Of a DNA stretch of 10,741 nt, positions 1 through 7,216 are shown one piece after another. A model generated the notes under the pieces. It had not been told where the DNA came from, did not search any database, and saw only the letters and a list, made by a program, of their open reading frames with translations. Source of the DNA: Chitinophagaceae bacterium UBA4412. Its GTDB lineage: Bacteria; Bacteroidota; Bacteroidia; Chitinophagales; Chitinophagaceae. The stretch spans positions 2,601 through 13,341 of the forward strand of contig DGQO01000034.1 of the NCBI GenBank assembly GCA_002400445.1, given 5' to 3'. The position numbers were made by a program, and so were the translations under genes. How positions within the stretch are numbered: position 1 is the stretch's first letter; each line of letters begins with the position of its first letter.

Positions 1-537
1 CAGTTTGCTTCCGTAAAAGACCGTGTCATTATCATTAACGGCCTCAGCAAAGGTTTTGCTATGACGGGTTGGCGCCTTGGTTATCTGGCAGCACCTGTAG
101 AAGTAGCAAAAGCAGCAGACAAATTGCAAGGTCAGTTTACCAGCGCAACTTGCTCTATTACCCAGCGGGCGGCTATTACAGCCCTGACAGGGGATCTGCG
201 TCCCACGCTGGAAATGGCAGAAGCATTTACCGAAAGGAGAAAAAAAGTGATGGAATTATTAGCAGAAATCCCAGGCATAACCTGTGCTGCCCCGGATGGT
301 GCTTTCTATATTTTCCCAGAAGTGAAATCTTATTTTGGTAAAACTTCTCCCGCAGGAAATGTAATTGCAGATGCTGATGATTTGTGTATGTATTTGCTTA
401 ACGATGCGCATGTATCTACCGTAAGCGGTAAAGCTTTTGGAGAACCGGCCTGCATTCGTATTTCTTTTGCAAACAGTATTGCTAACCTGGAGAAAGGGTT
501 TGGCAAATTAAAACAAGCCTTTGCAGCACTTTCTTAA
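1..537 (+). CDS. Class I PLP-dependent aminotransferase (aspartate aminotransferase-like), C-terminal part
   Basis: The gene enters from the left edge, so only its last 178 residues are visible. The family is usually about 390-400 residues. The visible part opens just before the PLP-lysine signature: SKGFAMTGWR, with the Schiff-base lysine at bases 49-51. Further on are GAFYIFPEV and the substrate carboxylate-binding arginine in CIRISFANS (Arg codon 457-459). Together these mark the aspartate/aromatic aminotransferase fold type I, subgroup I-gamma. The enzyme would transfer an amino group between an amino acid and a 2-oxo acid in the cytoplasm. Exact substrate (aspartate, prephenate or aromatic) cannot be decided from this part. 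Its TAA stop overlaps the stop of convergent coaE by 4 bases, and a perfect hairpin spans both stops. An ATG at base 61 is internal, not the start. Confidence 0.93.
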   Translation, partial: QFASVKDRVIIINGLSKGFAMTGWRLGYLAAPVEVAKAADKLQGQFTSATCSITQRAAITALTGDLRPTLEMAEAFTERRKKVMELLAEIPGITCAAPDGAFYIFPEVKSYFGKTSPAGNVIADADDLCMYLLNDAHVSTVSGKAFGEPACIRISFANSIANLEKGFGKLKQAFAALS

Positions 538-545
538 AGTGCTGC
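523..545. repeat. Perfect inverted repeat across the overlapping stop codons of two convergent genes
   Basis: Arms GCAGCACTTT (523-532) and AAAGTGCTGC (536-545) are perfectly complementary with a 3-base loop. The loop and right arm contain TTAA, which supplies the stop of the aminotransferase on the plus strand and of coaE on the minus strand. There is no T-run after the hairpin on either strand, so it is not a textbook intrinsic terminator. It may still block exonucleases or aid bidirectional termination (inference). Confidence 0.75.
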
Positions 546-1133
546 TTCAGTCAGGTGCAACAACTTTTCATGTAACGCCAAAACCTGTGGTATAAGCAGA
601 ACCTGCTCGTCGTTTATGAGCACAAAATTGCATCGTTTCATTTTTTCTGCTTCATCCATTTGTTTGTGCATACGGGCCTCCACCTGTGCTGCAGAGATAT
701 GGTCTCGTTGCATAGCCCTTTGCAGTCGTAAGGCATAAGGAGCGCTCACACCGATGACGTAGTCAAGGTGCTTCCACACGTCAGATTCAAAAATGAGTGC
801 GGCTTCCTTGATCACATATGGGCTGCGCTGTTGCTGCATCCAGGCCTCTGCGTCTGCAATAGTGAGCGGATGCACCAGGCTGTTAAGCTGCGCAAGTTTT
901 TCTGCGTTATTAAAAACGATCCTGGAAATATGGGTGCGATTGAGCTGGTTGTCCTGGTAAGTTTCCGGCCCAAATAATTGGATGAGTTGCTGCCGGAGTT
1001 GTTTGTTTTCATGCATGATGCGTCGGGCAGCATCATCAGCATAATACACCGGCACCCGCAGGGTCTCAAATATTTTGGCTACCGTGGTTTTTCCACTGCC
1101 AATGCCACCGGTAATTCCAATTCGTAGCGTCAT
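534..1133 (-). CDS. coaE: Dephospho-CoA kinase
   Basis: This enzyme catalyses the last step of coenzyme A synthesis, ATP-dependent phosphorylation of the 3'-OH of dephospho-CoA, in the cytoplasm. The chosen start gives 199 residues, close to the usual length of about 200. The Walker A loop is TGGIGSGKTT with Lys15, followed by the YYADDAARR segment that fits the acidic catalytic/CoA-binding site, and the lid-region helix with QRAMQRD. An in-frame ATG 36 bases further upstream is rejected: it lies inside the yajC terminator hairpin and would add residues (FILFRIFYCF) not expected before the MTLRIGITGG start. It is the last gene of the nusB-DUF1573-yajC-coaE row, separated from yajC by a terminator, so expression probably depends on read-through or an unrecognised promoter. 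Its stop overlaps that of the convergent aminotransferase. Confidence 0.95.
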   Translation of the reverse strand: MTLRIGITGGIGSGKTTVAKIFETLRVPVYYADDAARRIMHENKQLRQQLIQLFGPETYQDNQLNRTHISRIVFNNAEKLAQLNSLVHPLTIADAEAWMQQQRSPYVIKEAALIFESDVWKHLDYVIGVSAPYALRLQRAMQRDHISAAQVEARMHKQMDEAEKMKRCNFVLINDEQVLLIPQVLALHEKLLHLTEAAL

Positions 1134-1143
1134 ATTAAAGCAA

Positions 1144-1181
1144 TAAAAAATCCGGAACAAGATAAACATCCCGTCCGGATT
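1144..1181 (-). terminator. Intrinsic terminator after yajC
   Basis: Read on the minus strand, AATCCGGA (1181-1174) pairs perfectly with TCCGGATT (1156-1149) across a 17-base loop, followed by a run of T (1150-1144). It lies 23 bases after the yajC stop and ends 11 bases before the coaE start, so it separates the two genes transcriptionally. The loop is longer than in an ideal terminator. Confidence 0.65.
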
Positions 1182-1203
1182 CTGAATAATAAATGCCGGT
1201 GAA

Positions 1204-1542
1204 TTATTTCTTTACTTCTACTGGCTTATTAAGTGCAGCACTCCATTCCATGCTAATTGCGCTCTTCTCAATTTTCATATAACTGCCAGGGCTGGTTTCC
1301 AGCATCAGGGTGTTATCGTCATTCACTTTGTTAATGGTGCCATGAATACCGGCAATTGTTACAATTTTATCTCCTTTCTGAAGGTCGTTGATATAGGTCT
1401 TTTGTTGTTTGGCTTTTTTTGCCTGTGGCCTGATCATGAAAAAGTAGAACACGAGAATCATCATACCCATGAGCAGTAAAGTGCTGGTGCCACTTGATTT
1501 TCCACTGGGATCTGCCATTAAAAAAATACTGAGTAATTGCAT
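1204..1542 (-). CDS. yajC: Sec translocase accessory subunit YajC
   Basis: YajC is the small membrane subunit that associates with SecDF and the SecYEG protein translocase in the inner membrane. The 112-residue product has a short N-terminal tail, one transmembrane segment (about 22-38, LLLMGMMILVFYFFMIRP), and the hallmark FYFFMIRPQAKKAKQQ junction. A small cytoplasmic domain follows, with GDKIVTIAGIHGTI. Length matches the family. The first ATG is kept because homologues carry a short hydrophobic lead before the Gly/Ser-rich stretch. An ATG at residue 9 (1518) is possible. It lies 51 bases downstream of the DUF1573 gene in the same direction and is followed by a terminator. No Shine-Dalgarno sequence is visible. 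Confidence 0.93.
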   Translation of the reverse strand: MQLLSIFLMADPSGKSSGTSTLLLMGMMILVFYFFMIRPQAKKAKQQKTYINDLQKGDKIVTIAGIHGTINKVNDDNTLMLETSPGSYMKIEKSAISMEWSAALNKPVEVKK

Positions 1543-1593
1543 TATGGTTTGTTTTGTACCGGCATATTACCGGCGGTTTAAGATGTAAAAAAT

Positions 1594-2037
1594 TTATTGC
1601 TCTTTTTTGATTACTTCTCCCTGCAGCAGCAACTCAGGAAATTCCGGTGCTGCATTAGAAAGAACGTTTACTGTTTTGTGCGTGGCGCCCGGCCGGCCCT
1701 GGCTGTTAAATTTTACTTTAATAAAACCCATTTCACCGGGCTGTACCGGCTCCTCTGGCTTTTCCGGAATGGTGCAGCCACAAGTAGCACTCACGTTTGA
1801 AATAACGAGGGGCTTTGTACCGGTATTTTTAAAACGGAAACTATACTCCACAATTTCCCCTTCTGTTACTTTCTTAAAATCATATACGCTGTCTAGCATT
1901 TGTACCGTTGTAGGATCAGGCATCGCAACAGTTGTTGCCGTTGCATTTCCTGTACCGGCGATCTTATCATTCCTGCGTACGTCACAACTGCTGAACATAA
2001 AGCCTGCCATGGCGGTAATAAAAACTATTCGGATCAT
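1594..2037 (-). CDS. DUF1573-domain lipoprotein
   Basis: With the start chosen here the product is 147 residues and opens with a lipoprotein signal peptide: MIRIVFITAMAGFMFSSC, lipobox FSSC, lipidated Cys18. The body (about 45-142) is the DUF1573 Ig-like (ASH/MSP-like) fold. Its markers are a FDFG-like YDFKKVTEGE, the SFRFKNTGTKPLVI strand pair, and the SATCGCTIPE motif with Cys86 and Cys88. The family is very common in Bacteroidota and its function is unknown. A 21-residue longer reading from 2100 overlaps the end of nusB and puts charged residues before the signal peptide, so the inner ATG is preferred. The gene starts 28 bases after nusB and precedes yajC, so co-transcription is likely. 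Confidence 0.85.
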   Translation of the reverse strand: MIRIVFITAMAGFMFSSCDVRRNDKIAGTGNATATTVAMPDPTTVQMLDSVYDFKKVTEGEIVEYSFRFKNTGTKPLVISNVSATCGCTIPEKPEEPVQPGEMGFIKVKFNSQGRPGATHKTVNVLSNAAPEFPELLLQGEVIKKEQ

Positions 2038-2065
2038 GGGAAATAATTTTACTATTTGGTATTGA

Positions 2066-2998
2066 TTATAGTGTACTGTTTTTGTAATTCTTTTTTTCAA
2101 TTTTGTTATCGGCTTTCAATTCTTTATGCAAGTTATCTAAAAGACCATTTACAAACTGCCCGCTCTGCACGGTGCTATATTCTTTTGCTAAATCAATATA
2201 TTCATTGATCGTTACCTTGGTAGGAATCGTTTCAAAATATAGAAATTCACAAACGCCCATCTTTAATATGATAAGGTCTAAAGATGCTATCCGGTCTGCA
2301 TCCCAGTTGTTTAATTTGGGTTTGATGAGCTCCATACAGTAATCATCCTTTTCAATTACCGTAGAAAGCAGGTTGCGGGCAAACAGCCATTTTTCCTGCC
2401 CCAGCAAATCATTAAAGCTGGTGTGCCCGGGTTTATTAAAATAAGCCGGTACAAGTGTTTCCATCATTTCTGCGTCATCGTCCCAGTTCATAAAACACTC
2501 TTCAATGTGGCTGATAAAATTATCATCGGGCAGCATGAGATTTTTGAAAATGATATCCAGTATTAGCTTCTCACTCTTCTTGTCCCGTGCCTGCACTTCG
2601 ATGTATTCCTGGTATTCTTCTGTAAGCGCCAGGTGTTGATAGGTTTTCTTTATCAATTCGGGATCTACAATCAGGTTTAGCTTGTTCTGCTGCACGGCAG
2701 CTATAAAACTTGGTTCTTCCAATACTTTCCATAACACCTCATTTCCTGCAATCTTGGTATTCACTTTTAGGTCTGCAGCACTTGGAAGATATTTATTCGC
2801 CTTTTGGGTGGCGTCCTTTTCGGCAAATCGGGCTACTTCGGTAATAAAGTAAATGAGGTATGTAAAGAGTTGGGTCGTTTGGTCAATCTTTCGGGTAAGT
2901 ATGGCCTGAGGCTCTCCCGGCTTTGTATCCCCACTCACGGTATCCAGTGTATACAGGGTTTGCATCACTTTTACCCTGATATTTCGTCTGCTAATCAT
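2066..2998 (-). CDS. nusB: Transcription antitermination factor NusB, long Bacteroidota form
   Basis: NusB binds boxA RNA with NusE (ribosomal protein S10) and supports antitermination on rRNA operons. The product is 310 residues, about twice the 130-150 of the classical protein. The start MISRRNIRVKVMQTLYTL matches the first NusB helix, with the arginine-rich N-terminus involved in RNA binding. The classical core is recognisable at about 232-290: DADRIASLDLIILKMGVCEF, then PTKVTINEYIDLAKEYS, then GQFVNGLLDNL. Between them, about residues 20-200, lies a helical insertion seen in Bacteroidetes NusB proteins. The tail is lysine-rich. It heads the minus-strand row with the DUF1573 gene and yajC, and diverges from groES. 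A candidate promoter is at 3061-3092. Confidence 0.93.
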   Translation of the reverse strand: MISRRNIRVKVMQTLYTLDTVSGDTKPGEPQAILTRKIDQTTQLFTYLIYFITEVARFAEKDATQKANKYLPSAADLKVNTKIAGNEVLWKVLEEPSFIAAVQQNKLNLIVDPELIKKTYQHLALTEEYQEYIEVQARDKKSEKLILDIIFKNLMLPDDNFISHIEECFMNWDDDAEMMETLVPAYFNKPGHTSFNDLLGQEKWLFARNLLSTVIEKDDYCMELIKPKLNNWDADRIASLDLIILKMGVCEFLYFETIPTKVTINEYIDLAKEYSTVQSGQFVNGLLDNLHKELKADNKIEKKNYKNSTL

Positions 2999-3060
2999 TT
3001 GCTGAAAGAACTTTTAAAATGAGTGGGCGAAATTAAGACTTTATTGCCATCAGCCGAAGC

Positions 3061-3092
3061 TAAAACTAACCTAAATGCGGTTTTGTGCAAAA
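3061..3092 (-). promoter_or_regulatory. Candidate Bacteroidota-type promoter for nusB
   Basis: Minus strand: a TTTTG box (3092-3088), a 19-base spacer, then TAGTTTTA (3068-3061). This is one mismatch from the Bacteroidota -33 TTTG / -7 TAnnTTTG consensus. It would start transcription near 3055 and leave a leader of roughly 55-60 bases. Found by eye only. Confidence 0.35.
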
Positions 3093-3117
3093 TTGTCTTG
3101 TGCTTGTTTTAAAAAAC

Positions 3118-3143
3118 TGACAAGGATGAATGCAAACCTGTCA
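3118..3143. repeat. Imperfect dyad upstream of groES
   Basis: TGACAAGG (3118-3125) and CCTGTCA (3137-3143) are inverted copies with one bulged A, separated by 11 bases, about 95 bases before groES. No CIRCE (TTAGCACTC-N9-GAGTGCTAA) is present, so this is a possible alternative operator. It could equally be chance. Confidence 0.3.
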
Positions 3144-3183
3144 ACTATGCTTATACCTGCCTTTGGTACAAAATATGCCTACA

Positions 3184-3214
3184 TTCGCATGCCCAAAAAC
3201 GGGTTCTACATTTC
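3184..3214 (+). promoter_or_regulatory. Weak candidate promoter for groES-groEL
   Basis: TTCG (3184-3187), a 19-base spacer, then TACATTTC (3207-3214). Each box is one mismatch from the Bacteroidota TTTG / TAnnTTTG consensus. Transcription would start near 3219 and leave an A-rich leader of about 19 bases. No better match was seen in the nusB-groES gap. Confidence 0.28.
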
Positions 3215-3237
3215 AAATAAAACAAAACATAGAAATT

Positions 3238-3519
3238 ATGGCAAAAAAGCTAAGCATTACTCCATTGCATGATAGAGTAATTGTGGCCCCTGCTGCAGCC
3301 GAGCAAAAGACAGCCGGCGGAATTATCATCCCGGATACTGCAAAAGAAAAACCCCAGCGTGGAACTGTATTGGCAGCCGGCCCCGGAAAAAAAGATGAGC
3401 CCGTTACTGTAAAAGCGGGTGATACCGTATTGTACGGAAAATATGCCGGTACAGAAATTACTGTAGACGGTAAAGATTACCTTATCATGAGAGAGACGGA
3501 TATCCTTGCAATCCTGTAA
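3238..3519 (+). CDS. groES: Co-chaperonin GroES (Hsp10)
   Basis: GroES forms the heptameric lid of the GroEL folding chamber in the cytoplasm. The 93-residue product has the full family pattern. PLHDRVIV is at 9-16. The mobile loop carries the GroEL-binding GGIIIP at 27-32. GTVLAAGPG follows, then the [17 protein letters not shown] beta region and a C-terminal [10 protein letters not shown]. The start [14 protein letters not shown] gives family length. An in-frame upstream ATG at 3130 would add 36 cysteine- and proline-containing residues not expected in GroES, so it is rejected. The region before the start is A-rich with no Shine-Dalgarno sequence. It is followed 78 bases later by groEL as a two-gene operon. 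Confidence 0.96.
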   Translation: MAKKLSITPLHDRVIVAPAAAEQKTAGGIIIPDTAKEKPQRGTVLAAGPGKKDEPVTVKAGDTVLYGKYAGTEITVDGKDYLIMRETDILAIL

Positions 3520-3555
3520 TCAGATAGATGTTCACTCATTAATACAATCATAGTT

Positions 3556-3579
3556 GGGTGCAGTAAAATAACAGCGCCC
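3556..3579 (+). repeat. Small hairpin in the groES-groEL spacer
   Basis: GGGTGC (3556-3561) can pair with GCGCCC (3574-3579) using one G-U pair across a 12-base loop. An A/T-only palindrome, AAAAATATTTTT (3586-3597), follows directly up to the groEL ATG. Such a spacer structure could tune groEL translation or mRNA processing, but this is inference and the stem is short. Confidence 0.3.
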
Positions 3580-3585
3580 GTTTAA

Positions 3586-5232
<1,647 letters not shown>

Positions 5233-5254
5233 GCAAATTCACAATAATAAATTC

Positions 5255-5289
5255 AAAAGCTGCATCGATAATTCGGTGCAGCTTTTTTT
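5255..5289 (+). terminator. Intrinsic terminator of groES-groEL
   Basis: The 13-base arms AAAAGCTGCATCG (5255-5267) and CGGTGCAGCTTTT (5274-5286) pair fully, with one T-G wobble, around a 6-base loop (ATAATT). They run into seven T (5283-5289). This is a classical intrinsic terminator 22 bases after the groEL stop. Confidence 0.88.
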
Positions 5290-5299
5290 ATGTGAAGGC

Positions 5300-5354
5300 G
5301 CATTATAAAATGCCAGTGATTTTTTTTTGATTCCGGCATTGAAGCAATGCTCGG
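5300..5354. repeat. Series of overlapping GCATT/AATGC hairpins
   Basis: Four related segments alternate: GCATT (5300-5304), AATGCC (5309-5314), CCGGCATTG (5333-5341) and CAATGCTCGG (5345-5354). Segments 1:2, 2:3 and 3:4 can each pair. The 3:4 hairpin is the strongest, with six perfect pairs around an AAG loop plus three more past a bulged T. A T9 run lies between segments 2 and 3. No gene follows on the plus strand, so an attenuator role is not supported. Confidence 0.5.
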
Positions 5355-5368
5355 CAGTATGGGCGTCG

Positions 5369-5452
5369 CACTCTTGTACTGTTGATCGCTGCGCAGCTTA
5401 CCCCAGGCATTGAGTGGTAGCGGTGAATAGAGGTATGCCGTACAAGCGAGTG
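5369..5452. repeat. Long-range inverted repeat, possible dispersed intergenic element
   Basis: CACTCTTGTAC (5369-5379) is inverted at 5440-5452 as GTACAAG-cg-AGTG, with a 2-base insertion. Inside the 60-base interval are a perfect palindrome GCTGCGCAGC (5388-5397) and the pair GGCAT (5406-5410) / ATGCC (5435-5439) that sits just inside the right arm. The layout resembles a folded palindromic repeat unit. Whether copies occur elsewhere in the genome cannot be seen here. Confidence 0.45.
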
Positions 5453-5529
5453 ACACAAGAATGAAGAGTAGGGAAAAGAAAGCCGAAAAAATAAAAATAA
5501 AAATCTTCAAAAAAAGAAGGAACTAAATT

Positions 5530-6216
5530 TTAATCCACGGCATCTCTTTCGGTCAGCGCCAGCATAAATCCCCGTACCAATAAAAACTGTGCTATGCAAT
5601 AGGTGAGCATAATAAGGCCGGGCAGCGCTACGGGTGCATAAAATTTATTGATGGCAAGAATACTATCTGATGCCACAAAGAACAAGGCACCGGTTATAAA
5701 TAATGCGGCTACGCTGGAACTTACCCGCCTGGAGATATGTAAAGCTGCCAGCATCATCGTCATAATAACCGTGGCATAAATGGCTACAGGAATTTTGAGC
5801 GCTCCGAGTGTTGGAAATAATAAATACAATAATAATGCTCCATAAGCCAGCACCATCAAAACTAGCCATGGCTGCTGCCGGAGCAGGGAAGGAGCTTTGC
5901 CTGGCAGCCGCAGGAAATAAATAATATACAGGATATGTGTGGTTAAGAAGGCAAGGAGTCCGGGAATAAATAATACCGGCCATTTGTACTCCAGGAGCAA
6001 TAACACATCGCCCACAAAAGAAAAGAATAAGGCGGCAATAAGCAGCATACGGCTGGCGCTATTTCTTGTGGCAGTAACCAGTAATACGATGAGCAAGGGC
6101 AGCAGAATCGGCTTGAAGATGAGCATCAATATGCGCTCACCCATTATTTCTCCGGCAATGAAAATAATCATGCAGGTAAAAAACAACAGGCTTACTAACT
6201 TTTGAAATGGACGCAT
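5530..6216 (-). CDS. YhhN/TMEM86-family integral membrane protein (lysoplasmalogenase-like)
   Basis: The 228-residue product is almost entirely hydrophobic, with about eight predicted transmembrane helices. Three motifs mark the YhhN/TMEM86 family: FSFVGDVLLL (65-74), the FIPGLLAFLTTHILYII segment (83-99) and FVASDSILAINKF (180-192), each with a conserved Asp that could form the active site. Animal TMEM86 members hydrolyse the vinyl-ether bond of lysoplasmalogen, and some bacterial members are reported to do the same. The substrate here is unknown, since plasmalogens are not expected in an aerobic Bacteroidota (inference). It starts 3 bases after the stop of the SPOR-protein gene, so the two are probably translated from one mRNA. 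No clear terminator follows. Confidence 0.85.
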   Translation of the reverse strand: MRPFQKLVSLLFFTCMIIFIAGEIMGERILMLIFKPILLPLLIVLLVTATRNSASRMLLIAALFFSFVGDVLLLLEYKWPVLFIPGLLAFLTTHILYIIYFLRLPGKAPSLLRQQPWLVLMVLAYGALLLYLLFPTLGALKIPVAIYATVIMTMMLAALHISRRVSSSVAALFITGALFFVASDSILAINKFYAPVALPGLIMLTYCIAQFLLVRGFMLALTERDAVD

Positions 6217-6219
6217 TGT

Positions 6220-7140
6220 TTAAAGCAATACTTCGGTTTTTGCATCAAAGAAACGGCGCAAAGAATCTTTTGCCCTGGTTGTATCTGAAATCGGTGTGGT
6301 AAACGGCATAATGATCCGGAAGCTGGATGAGTCCACGGATTGTACAACTATTTTATGACCGAAATTCGTGAGGCGGCTGTATGCCCGATCTGCCTCGGCT
6401 TTTGTGCGATATTGTTTAATGATAATCGCAAAATTAACGCCCTCTCCCAGGCTGCGTACCGATGTAGAGGTATTCAGTGGAACTTGCTGGCGCACAATAG
6501 TATCATTCTTTTTAAGGACTGCAGTGTCAAGCATGGAGGTAGTAGTGTCTTCTGCAACTTCAACAGGGGCAGGTTCTTTCATGGGCACTATCGTGTGGCT
6601 TGGCTTATATCCAAAGAAATAATAAAGAGAGCCGGCAACACCAAGAATTAATATGGCGATGAGTGCCATCATTAAGCCACGGCCATTTGATTTTGTGCGG
6701 GCGGGTGTGGTAAAGGAAATGTCTTCTTCTACTTGTTCCCTTAACGCTGCGGGAGCCACTGACGTGCGACTATGCGCTGCTGTAGTTTGTACAAAGTCGT
6801 AAGAACCTTGCTGCGTTTTTTGTAATGTACCAATACCGTCAATAATGAGTGGCTTACCAATATTTAAAAACTGGCGGGAGAGTAGTGCATAAGACTCCAG
6901 GTCTGATGCAGCTAGCGGGCGAATCTTCCTTGTTTGTGCTACAATAAATTCAATGAGACCTTCATCCCTGTCTTGCCGGCCGTTATATTCAAAATGGATT
7001 GCATTTGGAGGCAGAGACTGATCCTTAGCATTCTCTTCGGGAATAAAAATTTCCGGCGAAAGCGTAAATGTGCCAATATCCTGTAAGGAAACTGATTTAT
7101 GCTGGTATAGATACTGAACGATGAGTTGTTCTAATTTCAT
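6220..7140 (-). CDS. HU-CCDC81-like and SPOR domain membrane protein
   Basis: The 306-residue product has three parts. Residues 1-115 resemble the paired bacterial HU-CCDC81 domains of Bacteroidota: the opening LIVQYLYQHKSVSLQDIGTF and the later GKPLIIDGIGTL are two HU-like beta elements. A single transmembrane helix at about 156-177 (LMMALIAILILGVAGSLYYF) follows a basic cytoplasmic linker. A periplasmic, Thr/Pro-rich linker leads to a SPOR domain at about 234-306 (NFAIIIKQYRTKAEADRAYSRL, FRIIMPF). SPOR domains bind denuded septal peptidoglycan, so a role in division or wall remodelling is likely. HU-like domains suggest a cytoplasmic partner, but the role is unproven. It is the first gene of a pair with the YhhN-family gene and has a good candidate promoter just upstream. 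Confidence 0.82.
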   Translation of the reverse strand: MKLEQLIVQYLYQHKSVSLQDIGTFTLSPEIFIPEENAKDQSLPPNAIHFEYNGRQDRDEGLIEFIVAQTRKIRPLAASDLESYALLSRQFLNIGKPLIIDGIGTLQKTQQGSYDFVQTTAAHSRTSVAPAALREQVEEDISFTTPARTKSNGRGLMMALIAILILGVAGSLYYFFGYKPSHTIVPMKEPAPVEVAEDTTTSMLDTAVLKKNDTIVRQQVPLNTSTSVRSLGEGVNFAIIIKQYRTKAEADRAYSRLTNFGHKIVVQSVDSSSFRIIMPFTTPISDTTRAKDSLRRFFDAKTEVLL

Positions 7141-7144
7141 AAGA

Positions 7145-7174
7145 CTTGTTAGGAAACAAACCTACCCATATTTG
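7145..7174 (+). promoter_or_regulatory. Weak candidate promoter for the two-TM protein gene
   Basis: CTTG (7145-7148), an 18-base spacer, then CATATTTG (7167-7174). This is near the TTTG / TAnnTTTG consensus, with one mismatch in each box and a slightly short spacer. It overlaps the opposite-strand promoter at 7157-7188. It would give a leader of about 35 bases. Confidence 0.25.
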
Positions 7175-7188
7175 ATAATATAGCCAAG
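7157..7188 (-). promoter_or_regulatory. Bacteroidota-type promoter for the SPOR-YhhN operon
   Basis: Minus strand: CTTG (7188-7185), a 20-base spacer, then a perfect -7 box TAGGTTTG (7164-7157). This fits the Bacteroidota consensus TTTG-N19-21-TAnnTTTG with one mismatch. Transcription would begin around 7152, leaving a leader of about 11 bases before the ATG at 7140. Confidence 0.6.
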
Positions 7189-7204
7189 CGATGCCGGCAT
7201 TCAT

Positions 7205-7212
7205 TATTTTTG
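7205..7212 (+). promoter_or_regulatory. Perfect -7-like box 4 bases before a start codon
   Basis: TATTTTTG matches TAnnTTTG exactly, and the ATG follows after only 4 bases, so use of this box would give a leaderless mRNA. No -33 box lies at the right distance, so it may be chance in A/T-rich DNA. Confidence 0.22.
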
Positions 7213-7216
7213 CAGC

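Larger units (their letters stand above)
5290..5529. other. Non-coding gap between convergent groEL and the YhhN-family gene
   Basis: No supportable gene is seen. The gap contains several inverted repeats (listed separately), a T9 run at 5320-5328, and a stretch near 5490-5520 that is T-rich on the minus strand just past the YhhN gene stop. That stretch has only a 4-bp CTTC/GAAG stem, so it is at best a weak terminator for the minus-strand operon. A TTG-started minus-strand reading of 85 codons (5253-5510) overlaps the groEL terminator and is not considered real. Confidence 0.6.

Noticed and set aside
1134..1169. Upstream start for coaE
   Set aside because: It lies in the terminator hairpin and adds residues before the conserved MTLRIGITGG start.
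2038..2100. Upstream start for the DUF1573 lipoprotein
   Set aside because: It would overlap the end of nusB and place a basic, polar segment before the signal peptide. The inner ATG gives a standard lipoprotein signal.
3130..3237. N-terminal extension of GroES from an upstream ATG
   Set aside because: GroES starts at the [14 protein letters not shown] segment at family length. The extension has no family similarity and covers a probable promoter.
2999..3237. CIRCE element controlling groES
   Set aside because: No TTAGCACTC-N9-GAGTGCTAA or close variant is present on either strand of the nusB-groES gap.
5300..5328. GCATT/AATGC stem followed by T9 as a second groEL terminator
   Set aside because: The stem is only about 5 bp and A/T-rich, and it is separated from the T-run by AGTGA. 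The preceding terminator already suffices.
5253..5510. Minus-strand reading of 85 codons with a signal-peptide-like N-terminus after the YhhN gene
   Set aside because: It starts with TTG in a T-rich tract that encodes Phe/Ile by composition alone. Its C-terminal part runs through the groEL terminator and the intergenic inverted repeats, and no family is recognised.
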